Assembly: GCA_029582155.1 (NCBI GenBank)
Contig: CM055898.1
Span: forward strand, 27,101,245 to 27,165,244
Length of the DNA: 64,000 bases
From: Panopea generosa
Taxonomy: Eukaryota > Mollusca > Bivalvia > Adapedonta > Hiatellidae
Reading direction: 5' to 3'
Position numbers and translations under genes: made by a program. The stretch's first letter is position 1, and each line of letters opens with the position of its first letter. The notes beneath the pieces were generated by a model. That model was not told where the DNA came from. It searched no databases and was given only the letters and a program-made list of their open reading frames with translations. This document shows positions 24,086 to 34,455 of the stretch, one piece after another.

Positions 24086-24480
24086 GCGTTACACAAAATA
24101 TAGGTCTAGAAAAATTAATATCTATTTCGGAGATACATACATAAAGAATAAACTTAATATTTCTCGACTTACAACGCGTGAATACGGCTAAGACGCAATG
24201 CCAAGACTATGGCTGTTTCATTTGCTTTTTATTTAATCTCTACAACTTTTCTAAGACATAGAACTCTCATTAACGAAATCGTTTGTGCTTTCTAACCATT
24301 CGCTGGTTCTTTGGGGACGGCTGTGGACGAAAATATCTTTACTGGAACAGAAGGAATATCATATGTGACCATCGATCTAATTTTGATGATGTTATCAGAT
24401 ATTAAAAGTACACCACATACTGGATATATCTGGGTAATAATAATCTGTCAATCAGGAAACTTTTACAAGTTGAAAAGTGA
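24086..24480. repeat. Right copy of the duplicated segment, third block
   Basis: This is the paralogue of about 1330-1760. 'aataaacttaata', 'tctcgactt', 'gctaagacg', 'tctttactggaacagaa' and 'ggatatatctgggtaataat' have counterparts there. Confidence 0.75.
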
Positions 24481-24540
24481 TAAAAGATATAATAAATATC
24501 GGGAATGAGATCAATAAAAGGGAGTATGTTATAGAGTTAT

Positions 24541-24570
24541 AGGAAGAAGAAGAAGAAGAAGAAGAAGAAT
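24541..24570. repeat. (GAA)n, microsatellite 3' tail of the LINE
   Basis: 'gaagaagaagaagaagaaga' lies directly after the minus-strand 'aataaaatattc', so it is the tail of the retrotransposon rather than an independent repeat. Confidence 0.8.
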
Positions 24571-24663
24571 ATTTTATTGATTTAGAGTATACATAGTTTC
24601 TCATCAAATTACACTGTTGTAATAACACGTTAATAATTAAACACATAATAAGTTGAGTAAATA

Positions 24664-24719
24664 GCATGCACACATTTGCACACGCACGCACGCGCGCGCG
24701 CACGCACGCACGCACGCAC

Positions 24720-24760
<41 letters not shown>

Positions 24761-24808
24761 TACATACATACATACATACATACATACATACATACATACA
24801 TACATACA
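24664..24808. repeat. Compound CA / CG / CATA microsatellite inside the LINE 3' UTR
   Basis: Runs of cgca, cgcg, ca and cata repeats occur in series. All six frames are open over it and give Thr-His or Cys-Val repeat peptides, which are artefacts. Confidence 0.97.
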
Positions 24809-24988
24809 CTCTCGCATCCCACGTATTCGCTCTTACTATCGACATTTCAATACTCATATCTATTAGATATTGTATAATATACTCAAATTTTCTTTTACAT
24901 AAAATAATTTTTTTGAGGATGAACACATTTATCAGTTATTTATTATGGAACGTCGTTTTACAACTGCTTCGGGTATAAATTTGCTTAA

Positions 24989-27345
24989 TTATACAATTTC
25001 CGATTTATTTTTTGATTGAAGAAGATTAATAAACTTAAACATATTTGGTCTACGGATATAATGCTTATGAATATATTTGCATCTAATATCATTGTAAATA
25101 GGACATAGTAATACGAAATGAAATTCGTCTTCAATTCAGCACTGTCGGCAAACCCTTTCATGTTGTTCAAGTCTTTCTCTTGAATACCTTCCTGTTTCAA
25201 TTCTTAAATTGTGGGAAGATATGCGTAATCTTGTAATACAACTTCGAAACTTTCTGGTGCTTAACATATTTAAATATTGCTCATATTCAAAGTTTGTTTT
25301 AAAAAAATTGTATAATGTTAATACTCTATTTGATTCTAGATCTGAACTCCATTTTTGAACAAAACTATCCACAAGTCTTTGCTTAAATAACGTTGTAAAG
25401 TGTTTGTGATTTAAAGACATAGGATTATTCCACGCATACATTAAACCATTTTCGAGTAAAATAGATTTTACACGATACACCCAATTTTTACAACCATTCT
25501 CGCAATACTCTAACGCAGACATATAGACATTTTTTAGGATAATATTTTCAGTCATTAGTATCTTAAACCAATACTTAATAATTTTGACATATCTATTGAT
25601 ATACAATGGATAGCGTCCTAATTCCCCATCAACACCTGCATTACTGGTTGAAGATTTAACACCTAAAACTTGTTTACAAAATTTTAAGTGCAGACGCTCA
25701 ATATCTTTTGATTTAGTAAAACCCCATATTTCGCTAGCATAGTTAAGTATAGACGTTACAAAAGCGTCAAATAATTGCATGGATGTCTTTGGATTCAACT
25801 CATACTTTTTTACCTTTGAAGATAAAAGGTTCATGGCCTTGAGCGCTTTGCCGCATATTGCTTGTTGATTCAGTACAAAGGAGCCTGTATAATTAAAAAT
25901 AACACCTAGATAATTAAAATCGTCGACGACTTCCAAGATATTACCGTTATAAGACCATTTTTCATTGATATTTACCCTACCTCTTTTACGGAAAACTACT
26001 ATTTTAGTTTTCTCTGTATTTACCTCTAATCCCCATTTTTCATAATATTCGTGTAAAGTGTTTAGGCTGTTTTGGAGATCTGCTATACTCGTACCTACTA
26101 GGACCATGTCATCGGCGAATAATAGCAGTATAAGTGTTATGTCATTAATTGAAATACCACTTCCAATATTGCTTTGTAAATAAATTTCCAAGTCTTCAAG
26201 GAAAAGCGCGAACATTATAGGAGAGGCTATTTCTCCTTGGTTTAACCCGAACGATATAACGAAAAGATCAGAAAATGTACCGCTATGTTTAATGCACGAT
26301 TTAACAATAGTATACATTGCGCGAATGATTTTAAGCATTTTACCGTAAATTCCTAACTTGTGTAATTTAAGCCATAGCATAGAATCGAACGTCTTGCGGA
26401 GATCAATGAATGCACAGTACATACGATTTTTATTGTTTAGTATTTTTTCTATAATGTTTTGTAAAATAAACACCGCATCAACAGTAGATTTTCCTTTTCT
26501 AAACCCGAATAATGCGTCAGATATAATATCATTACTGTTGCACCAAGATACAATACGCTTATTTAATATGCTGGTAAAAAGTGTTCCCATGCTGCTGATA
26601 AGTGATATCCCTCTGTAATTATTAACATCATGTCTGTCCCCTTTTTTCAATAATGGTACAATATAACCTTTGGTCCCTTCCTCAGCGAAACAGCCCGAGT
26701 CGAATATTGCATTAAATACATCGGTTATATGGCCCGCTAATATATCCCATGTAGACAAGAAGTATTCATTTAAAATAAAATCGCCAGAAGCTACCTTATT
26801 TTTGCTTAGAGATCTCATAACTGTCTCAACCTCCGATAAAGTTATAGGTTTGTCTAATTCATCATAAACAGGATTGTTATCATCAAAATTGTGATTTTCG
26901 TTAAACAAATCTGCTTCATCACTTTTTGTGGTCTTTATTTCTTGAAATAAGTTGAGAAAATAATTGTGAAAATCGTCTATTTTGATATTTGAATTGCTTG
27001 TTCTGTTTTTCGAGAAGAACTTCCAAAAATCGAGTGGTTTCGATGTGCGCATGTTTTCCATATCTTTCATTTGTTTAAATTTGTATGCACGTCGTTTTTT
27101 CTTGACAAGACATTTATAATTAGATTTACTGTCGGCCAGTTCTATTCTATTAACGTGTGTTTTATTTCTATTAAAATGGAGTAACACATCTTTATAAAGT
27201 TGCTTAGTAATTTGACAGTCTTCATCAAACCATTTGATAGTGTCTGAGTATGTAGACACGAATCCATTTTTGATATTTAATTGCTTTTTAAATAATGGGG
27301 CCCCTATGTCATTAAGAATACAGGTAAAATCTGAAATTTATGTTG
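24989..27345 (-). pseudogene. LINE reverse transcriptase (ORF2 C-terminal part), disrupted
   Basis: A 707-codon open stretch (27259-25136) carries the reverse transcriptase of an APE-type LINE, which would copy element RNA at a nicked chromosomal target. Visible motifs, numbered from codon 27259: NYRGISL (about 214-220), GFRKGKSTVD (252-261), AFIDLRKTFDS with Asp286 (283-293), LNQGEIASP (339-347), LLFADDMVLVG with Asp383 and Asp384 (379-389), and YLGVIF (450-455). The three catalytic aspartates are intact. Codon 27259 is GTG, not a real start; the same frame continues upstream to about 27345, where the endonuclease frame is lost. A TGA at 25136-25138 follows the zinc-ribbon-like CRQC. The same frame then continues for 48 codons (IEDEFHFVLLCP...) to a TAA at 24989-24991, so the C-terminus is cut by a premature stop. 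Confidence 0.9.
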
Positions 27346-28290
27346 TTTATAATTTTGTTAAAACTTGGTAAAGCGCCACTTATTCTGTTACGAAACAACT
27401 GTCTGTAATCGTCATTCCATTTAACAGATTCATGATTTATCGAATTATTATTAATATTGGACATTTTCCTCTTTATAGTAAAACGTAGCGGTGCATGATC
27501 GCTAAATTCTGTAAACTGACCTACTAAAAAAATATTTATAACGGTGAAATCCCTTTCCTTTAATAAGATGTAATCTATCACGCTAGATGCGTTTCTGTTA
27601 ACATAGGTATATGCCCCCACCCCATGATCCGCTCCTAATCTACCATTCGCTATACGTAATGACGTACATTTGCAAAGGTCTAGTAATTTAATGCCTTGGG
27701 CGTTACATTGGCTATCTTGTGAGAAACGTTCTAAAGGAGTATCTGGTATGTAATTACTTGAATCGATTTCATCAATAGCCCTATCGAACAGAATGTGATC
27801 TCTTTTATTGGAAACTCGCACATCACAATCACCAGTAATAATAACCCGCCCTAAGGATTCATAATTATTTATGTCATTTTGTAATATTTGGAACAGATCT
27901 GCATCGACGTTATTAAAAGCAGGCGAGTCCTCACCCCACATATATACTCCACATAAAATTATCTTCATCATTATCAAAAAACAATTTATGAAGTTTTAAC
28001 CATACCATAGTACATCAAATTGATTTTTAACAATAGAAACACCGTTTTTAACCACATTTTTTATATATATATTACCAGACCACCGCTATTTCGTTTTGCT
28101 CGTTTATGTCTAAATTTCTTGTAAAAGTTGTAACATGAATATTCTGGTAAATCTATTTCACTATCTTTGGATGTCCAAGATTCTGACAGAATGATAATGT
28201 CATGCTTTAATAAAATATCTGTAAAATCACTGTTTTCTTTTACTGTCCGTTAAACCGTTTATGTTCCAAACATATGTGTCTTCTGTTGTT
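27312..28290 (-). pseudogene. LINE apurinic-like endonuclease domain (ORF2 N-terminal part), disrupted
   Basis: The endonuclease nicks target DNA for target-primed reverse transcription. Motifs are spread over several frames: VWNINGL near 28250-28272, SESWT with the catalytic-type Glu near 28170-28186, GGLVIYI near 28063-28083, then an open frame 27977-27312. That frame has GDCDVR where the family has GDFNAR, SVIDYILL, and SDHAPL with the catalytic Asp-His. The Phe and Asn of GDFN are both replaced, so even this piece would probably be inactive. A frameshift lies near 28215, stops near 28062 and 28005, and another frameshift near 27340, where reading passes into the reverse transcriptase frame. 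It was one protein with the downstream reverse transcriptase. Confidence 0.85.
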
Positions 28291-28303
28291 ATTTCACATT
28301 TTG

Positions 28304-28380
28304 GTGACAAATGCTTAGTAAATATATGATATCAAGTAGGGATATGTTTTGAGTTTGATCAACTTTTTGTTTTGTAAAAA
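28304..28380. repeat. Right copy of the duplicated segment, fourth block
   Basis: 'ggtgacaaatgcttagtaaa' and 'atcaagtaggga...gagtttgatc' match 1803-1862. This marks the far side of the LINE insertion. Confidence 0.7.
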
Positions 28381-28599
28381 CTATAACATGTTGTTAATAT
28401 ATCGAAATAAATAAAAAAACATTCAGAAGATGGAAATTCCAATATATAACATTTCTTAAGACACATTGCTATACAGTTTAATACAAATAAAAGAAATATT
28501 CCAAGAGGACAAACTTAAAAGGATCAGAGTCACCACAGCAGCATGGTAAGTGTTACTATTCTGATGAACGAACCTAGCTCTCCCGATTGGGTCCGTAAA

Positions 28600-28960
28600 A
28601 TAGCAGTCTTTACGAGCAGGCTGATTGCTCAGTTGCTTCAGGGAAACTTTAAATGGCGTATTATTAAGCATTCAATTGTTATGAATTGTGGGACAGGCAA
28701 CGAATTTCCTGCTGTTTTCATTAGACCTGGTTCCTGTTTCACCAACATATACTCAAATACCTAAAATGTGAATATAACAAAACAGCTAGGTGGTCATGAT
28801 TTTAGACTGGTTCCAATTAAACTGAAAACAGTTCCATTGATATTGATTATATAATATTTAAATAACCAATCAAAACTTAGTAAAGTTTGTAAGTATTTAA
28901 GCAAAAATGTTGGTGTAAAAGAAGCCTGATTCGGGAAATATCAGGTTCTGGGACAGACTA
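28600..28960 (+). repeat. Dispersed repeat, partner of 4540-4760
   Basis: It shares an ordered set of words with the reverse complement of 4540-4760, including 'aattgtgggacaggca' and 'cgggaa.tatcag'. The minus-strand open frame 28456-28671 overlaps this repeat, so I do not treat it as a gene. Confidence 0.55.
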
Positions 28961-29995
28961 GCCTGTTACAGTGATTTGCATGATGAGTACCATGCAAATA
29001 CTGATTATATTGCTAGTTATAACGTGTCAGTTTTCATAAATACGTTTTTTAGACATACAATTGTGTAGAACACGTTCCGGTCGACTGTGATGATTTGAAT
29101 CAATTTTGTCAAGTTCTAATTATTATACTGATGAATTGTATTCATACTAATTTATTTCCTTTCTATTCAATATGTGAAATCAATCAATTTAGTATTTACT
29201 TCTTTTTTTATTCTGTAAGAATGTTTTACGTATTCAACACAAAATATTGATTCAATTACTTTTATAGGCTGAACATTTTAGTAAATCCAATAATCTTATA
29301 TACTATTATATCTGCATAACAGAAGTTGTAAACATTATTTGGAGATTCATCATTCTGACATATCTATGTCATGTGCTGTTTTATTCCCTTTAATCAAGAC
29401 TAGTTCATCCATGGCATGAATGTAAAACTTATACAACGCTCAACTTTCATCAGATTAAACACACTATCCAGGAATGAACAACGACTTGCTGTATACGTTT
29501 TACACTTTAATTTCATTTTCTGCTTACTCATTTTAATGTCTTACGATACGAATTGTTATATAATTCTCAAAGGACAATTAACATCGACTACGTTAGTTAC
29601 ACCGTTTTGTAAATTTATAGCAAATTGTTCGTAAAGGACATTTCAGTTTATAATCAACTTAGTCGTATTATATTCTCTTAAATACAACGATCAATAATTA
29701 GAAACATGTTTGCCGTTTATGTATGTCACATAACACAATGTTACATTACAGAGTTCACCTCCTTAGAGTTGCCAGTAGCCAAACGGCTTGAACCAGCTTG
29801 AAGGCTGCAAACAACCCCGCTATTTTGTTAACTTTATATATTAGCATATATGCACAACACAAGTTGTAGACATTTATTCAGTCAAAATCACTAAATTGTA
29901 CATCAGGACTCTCATTGACACACTTATTGACTGTCAAAATGTCATTTCGCCAAAGTTTTGTCAGCTGAATTTTGCTGATGACATAAAAGATATTT
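28961..29995. other. AT-rich noncoding stretch, nothing recognised
   Basis: There is no supported ORF, RNA gene or array. Confidence 0.45.
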
Positions 29996-30200
29996 ATGTT
30001 TGCTCACTTTTACATGGCGTGATATGTGTTAAAGGGATTCGCGGTAATGTTAAAATCACATTTATCTTTGCTCACTTTTACATGGCGTGATATGTGTTAA
30101 AGGGATTCGCGTTAATGTTAAAATCACATTTACCTTTGCTCACTTTTACATGGCGTGATATGTGTTAAAGGGAATCGCGGTAATGTTAAAATCACATTTT
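29996..30200. repeat. Tandem repeat, 68-bp unit, 3 copies
   Basis: 'tttgctcacttttacatggc' starts at about 30000, 30068 and 30136, each followed by 'gatatgtgttaaaggga.tcg' and 'taatgttaaaatcacattt'. The units are nearly identical, so it is a recent expansion. Confidence 0.95.
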
Positions 30201-31099
30201 TTAGATCAAATAAATCTTTACACAAACCTATTAATCTCCAAGTATAATAATCTAAAACTTATTTATATATTATTAACTAGTGAAATCCTCCTAATTCTGA
30301 AAAGATGTGGAAAAATCTTTAAAAAACAACATTTACAAAGGTTTTTCTCTAAAGAAGCCTTTGATAAAAACGGATGCAAATTAATTATTCGTTTCTATTT
30401 TAATCCGATATGTCCACAAATATGCGAAATGTGAAAACTTTTAACAGTGTGTCCACTTTTCCCTCAAGTTCTATGGTTTGCACATATACGGAGTTATTCC
30501 CATTTCACACTGACATCATGCAAATGCATAATTCTCAGAATAGACTTAAATACAAAAGTTAAAACAGTGTGACCCTTTAAGCGGTTGTATATGTCAGAAT
30601 TTGTCTTTATGCCATTTAATTTCTTACGGTTAAACTCAATAGAAAATCATTTAAGAATTAATTCTACATTTTTCTACAATTTCTCTTTACTTGCTTATAT
30701 AGAGAATATGTCACTTATATCTATTTATTTACTAGGAAACAAACATTGTCGTAACCTTTCTTGAACTAGAATGGTAAAAAAACAAAGAAATATGTTCCGT
30801 CTCGATCTGGTTATATACGATAACAACAGCCACTGCAATCTACTTTTCGTCTGTAAATTATTAAACACGCCATAGTCTTAATAGAATAAATCATACAGGG
30901 AGTTCTCAGGGAAATTTCTACATAAAAATAAATTGAAGCAATATTCTATGGTTAAATTAAGTTAGGGTTTTATACTTTTGCATATTAGATTATATTTAAG
31001 TAGCGTGTCTTGTACATTAAAAGTGATGGTATAAATATAACGTCATCCAATTTCTATGTAAGTGACACTCTAGTTTCAGACGCATTCTAGTTTCCATGC
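30201..31099. other. AT-rich noncoding stretch, nothing recognised
   Basis: There are no supported features. Confidence 0.45.
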
Positions 31100-31260
31100 T
31101 ATTGCAATGCCTCTTTTGTGCGATAATTTTCTCGTGGAACATACCTGTATTTGATTCCGTGATATTACAAATGCCTCGTGTGTGCGATAACTTTCCATTG
31201 GAACATACAATGTATTTGTTTCTGTGATCTCACAAATGCTACTTTTTTTCGATAAATTTC
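31100..31260. repeat. Diverged tandem repeat, unit about 64 bp, 2.5 copies
   Basis: 'aatgcctcttttgtgcgata', 'aatgcctcgtgtgtgcgata' and 'aatgctactttttttcgata' recur near 31107, 31170 and 31235. They are separated by 'ggaacatac...gtatttg.ttc.gtgat'. Confidence 0.8.
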
Positions 31261-31960
31261 GATCATTTGTTTTTCTAAAGCTTTAAAACAAACACAAAGG
31301 AAAGACAACGTTTCAAAATATTTACGACCGTTGGAAACAGGAAATGCTTCCGTGTTGTAGTCGTATAATGGCGGTTATAAATAATCCTTTTCCTTCTTAT
31401 TTAAAAATGCAGTTTCCTTATTTTAGTGCTCATTTTGTACTTGCATGGCATTGGAACTTTTTTAAAACATTGCCATGTTTGAATTGTGAAGTTAAAAATA
31501 AATTGATGCTTGAAAATTATGATATGAAAACATGAATTCAGAATCTACTTTCACTTTGTCAACAGTGTACGCACTGAACATAAAAAACTCTGTTGGATGA
31601 TAGATACATGACCCCTACTTTTCTCATCCTATTTTGGTAGTGCAGAGTTTGACAAATAAAATGAAAGTTTCATTTGAGTCTCTCTATTATAAATGATACT
31701 CATACACACTTTTTATCAAATATTGACAAAGAACAAAAATCAATAGTAGGCTTACACCTAAACCAATACGTTTGTTATCATTGGTGAACTGACATATAAC
31801 AATGTTTAATTTCAACCATCATGTTCCCTATTGATAACAATTTTGGAGTAACCTTCAACTTATATTGATGTCATTAGTCCTGATTGTTTTGAACAGTAAA
31901 ATCAAAATTCACGGAAATTCGCATAACAAAACACTTTAACAGTAATTTATGTAAACTTAC

Positions 31961-32188
31961 TTCATGAAGGTATCCAGGTGTTTCAAACACTCTTTCGTCA
32001 TTGCAGACTATTGTTATATCATCCCAACCTATTCTGAGATTATTATTTATAGTATAACGGCTGTGTGGTGGTCGTAAAATGTCGCCGCCGTACATTGGCT
32101 CCATGTTATTATTACTGGATATAATTTGGTGATAATACTAATGGAACATAATATGCCCCTCGTTGTTGTATCACGGAACATGGAAGCA
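31961..32188 (-). CDS. Candidate first coding exon of an unrecognised gene
   Basis: On the minus strand, an ATG at 32104 opens 48 codons (MEPMYGGDILRPPHSRYTIN to ...VFETPGYLHE). They end exactly at a consensus-quality donor, GTAAGT (31960-31955), in phase 0. Upstream, a pyrimidine-rich 'tttcttttatag' ends at 32189 and could be an acceptor. That would make an exon of 228 bases with an 84-base 5' UTR and translation starting within it. The codon mix and amino acid composition look protein-like and less AT-biased than the flanks, unlike the other short ORFs here. I do not recognise the family, and I found no convincing downstream exon between 31950 and 28400. It may also be a piece of an unknown mobile element. 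Confidence 0.4.
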
Positions 32189-32539
32189 CTATAAAAGAAA
32201 TCAACATAACGCTTCAGAATGTATACCAAAAGTAACCGCTAAACTGCCTTCTGACATGTTATGGATTTCTTCAAAAAGTAGTAAAGCAATTTATTAGAAA
32301 TGTGGACTTGGATAAGAAATAACATTTGGGATAACAATTATCAAGTCTGTAAAATCAACACACCCTTGTCTGTTAAAGTCATATCCAAATTTTAAAAACC
32401 TAATTTAATATTTTGACCAAGATATTGGAAATACAAAAATGAGGGGTTAGCTGTTCAGTTTAGTATATAAATACGTTTATAATTGTTAATAAAATGATTT
32501 AACAACAGTAACGTTATTTCACGATTCGCGATATATTAT

Positions 32540-32800
32540 CAATGTTTGCCCTATAAGGCAATATATCAGGATATTTCAAAATTTCAAAATTGACCAAAAA
32601 CCGTTTTTCCAATATATCATGCCTCTCTATACTCATTGACCCCATAATTCCAAAATGATATCTATTAAAACATACACAAATAATAAGTTGAAAAGGGGTT
32701 TCCTAACTTAGGCTACGCGCCTAGGTTAGACTAAAATAAATTTTCCCGCTTAAAATGACAACGTATTTTGTGACGTATTAATGGATCACTGGGTTTCATT
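32540..32800 (-). repeat. Dispersed noncoding repeat, copy 2 of 3, inverted
   Basis: The reverse complement gives 'aatggatc'-like, 'ttaagcgggaaaa', 'agtctaacctaggcgcg', 'cctaagttaggaaa' and the diverged 3' part in the order of 6590-6862 and 34205-34455. Confidence 0.6.
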
Positions 32801-33513
32801 TTGATCAGTCAAACACGTTTTGGTTGATTTGATATACCAAACAATTCGGATTTTATTTATTTATAAATATGAGATGCTTTTAATCCATTTTCATATATTT
32901 TTTACATTTATTGCATTTATTCATGATATATTCCCTTTAACAACAAGTAAATGTCGTACTGGTAACAGGAACATGGAGTAAACATTAATGAAATAATATG
33001 ATCTATGTTCTGTTGTAAGATATAATCGATACAGATGTGTTTACAGCGCGTGTGCTCTGAGGCGATTTCAATTTGAATTGTTAAAGAAACATCAATATTA
33101 GATTTTCTTAAGAAAAAACATCCATGATATTAGATATATTTATTCTAAGTATGCTGTATGTATGCAATAGGTGAACAACGTTCGTAGTAATAGAGGGAGC
33201 TAAACGAATCATCACTCTTATTGCAGATTTGCACGACAAACGTTTTTCTTAATAAAAAACACTATCCAGCTCTTGCATCTACTTGATTTATATATATGCG
33301 AATAGTTCTTATATTTTAATAAATACAAGGAGGGGCTTTGTAGTAGATCAGGAACGGAATAATGATAGAGATTAAAAAAGTATCATCATTTGTTCTGATT
33401 AATTGTCGTATAATCTCATCGTTGTTATACAAAAACAATAATAAAATCATGTCCACCAACAGACCCAGCATTCAAAAGACAGAACCACAACATGAGACTA
33501 AACAAACATATAC

Positions 33514-33924
33514 GTCTCACTACACAGTTACGCCCCTTTTTCACCCACGGTAACATGATTCTGACTATTAAAAAAGGCCTTTTTTTTACATTTATTTTAA
33601 ATATTTTCAAAATGGTTCATAATTGATGTGAGTTTTTGCTGCAGCTGAATAGAACAAATGTTTGCATAGTATATACTGCGATAAGACATCACTGGTGTTA
33701 AAAAAATGACTTTTAAAGGATTTTAACGTATGCATGTATTTATGAGCATTTGAGGACTTCATTTTTAAAAGAAATCGCTGAGTATCACTGTACCATCTTT
33801 AAAAAAAAACAAGCTGGGTATACCTTCCTGCTATGAAAAAAACTTCTATGTGGAATTCTTTTTTACCACGGAAATCCTAGACCTTATTCTGTATAGAACA
33901 AAGAACAAAACTGTAAAGGAGACC
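33514..33924 (+). mobile_element. MITE-like element, about 410 bp, full-length copy
   Basis: It opens with 'gtctcactacacagttacgc' and closes with 'aactgtaaaggagacc', a decayed version of the inverse terminus 'aactgtgtagtgag'. It matches 36962-37373 (inverted) along its whole length and 526-723 over its right half. It has no coding capacity. The terminal inverted repeat is about 17 bp; target-site duplications are unclear, so I cannot name the superfamily. Confidence 0.7.
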
Positions 33925-34204
33925 TTAAAGAATGGTGTAACTGCGTTGGAGCGGTCAGTTATCAAAATAAAATTAAATAGTTGGTGCCTAGTTCATCCAT
34001 CATCGCTTTTCCCTTAACTATCACTTCATAAAACATTACTGTATCGTGAGTAGCAAGGTATTTAAACAATAAAGGGCGAATCTACTCTTTAAATAAATCT
34101 GCTTATTCCCACATATAAAAAACTATGTTTCTTGTTAGTTCAGACTTTGTGTTGGACCCCTCTAAACAGAAATCCTTGGTCCGCTCCTGTGTATAACGGA
34201 TAAA

Positions 34205-34455
34205 ACTAAAATCTATTTACTCATTTAATACATTACAAAATAGTTTCACTTTTAAGCTGGAAATCTGTTTTAGTCTAACCTAGGCGCATAGCCCTAGTTA
34301 GGAAATTCCTTTTCAATCTATTACTTTGTCATGTTTAAATATATATATTTTGACAGTACGGTGTCAGTGAGTATATATAGACATAATATATCGGGAAATT
34401 ATGTTTTAAGCCAATTTTAAAAGAATGAAAAATCTTGATAAATTCCCTTTAAGGT
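34205..34455 (+). repeat. Dispersed noncoding repeat, copy 3 of 3
   Basis: 'ctaacctaggcgcatagccc', 'agttaggaaattcc', 'catgtttaaatat', 'gtcagtgagtatatatagac' and 'aattccctttaa' match 6590-6862 in order. Confidence 0.65.

Larger units (their letters stand above)
24541..28303 (-). mobile_element. Decayed, 5'-truncated APE-type non-LTR retrotransposon (LINE)
   Basis: On the minus strand the element runs from endonuclease motifs near 28270 through a reverse transcriptase to a 3' UTR. It ends in 'aataaaatatt' and a (CTT)n tail (plus-strand gaa repeats, 24541-24570). A microsatellite tail of this kind fits CR1/L2/Jockey-like clades; I cannot assign the clade. No ORF1 is present. The 5' border near 28303 is inferred because plus-strand sequence from 28304 again matches the duplicated segment (1805-1865). 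At least six frameshifts or stops show it is dead. Clear target-site duplications were not found. Confidence 0.9.

Noticed and set aside
24452..24978. Several overlapping 60-120-codon open frames on both strands
   Set aside because: They are produced by the CA/CATA and GAA microsatellites, which lack stops in all frames.
27257..27259. Start codon of the LINE reverse transcriptase frame
   Set aside because: The codon is GTG and the frame stays open upstream with protein-like sequence, so it is internal to ORF2.
28456..28671. A 71-codon minus-strand frame that looks protein-like in its first half
   Set aside because: It overlaps a dispersed repeat also present near 4540-4760, where the frame is not kept.
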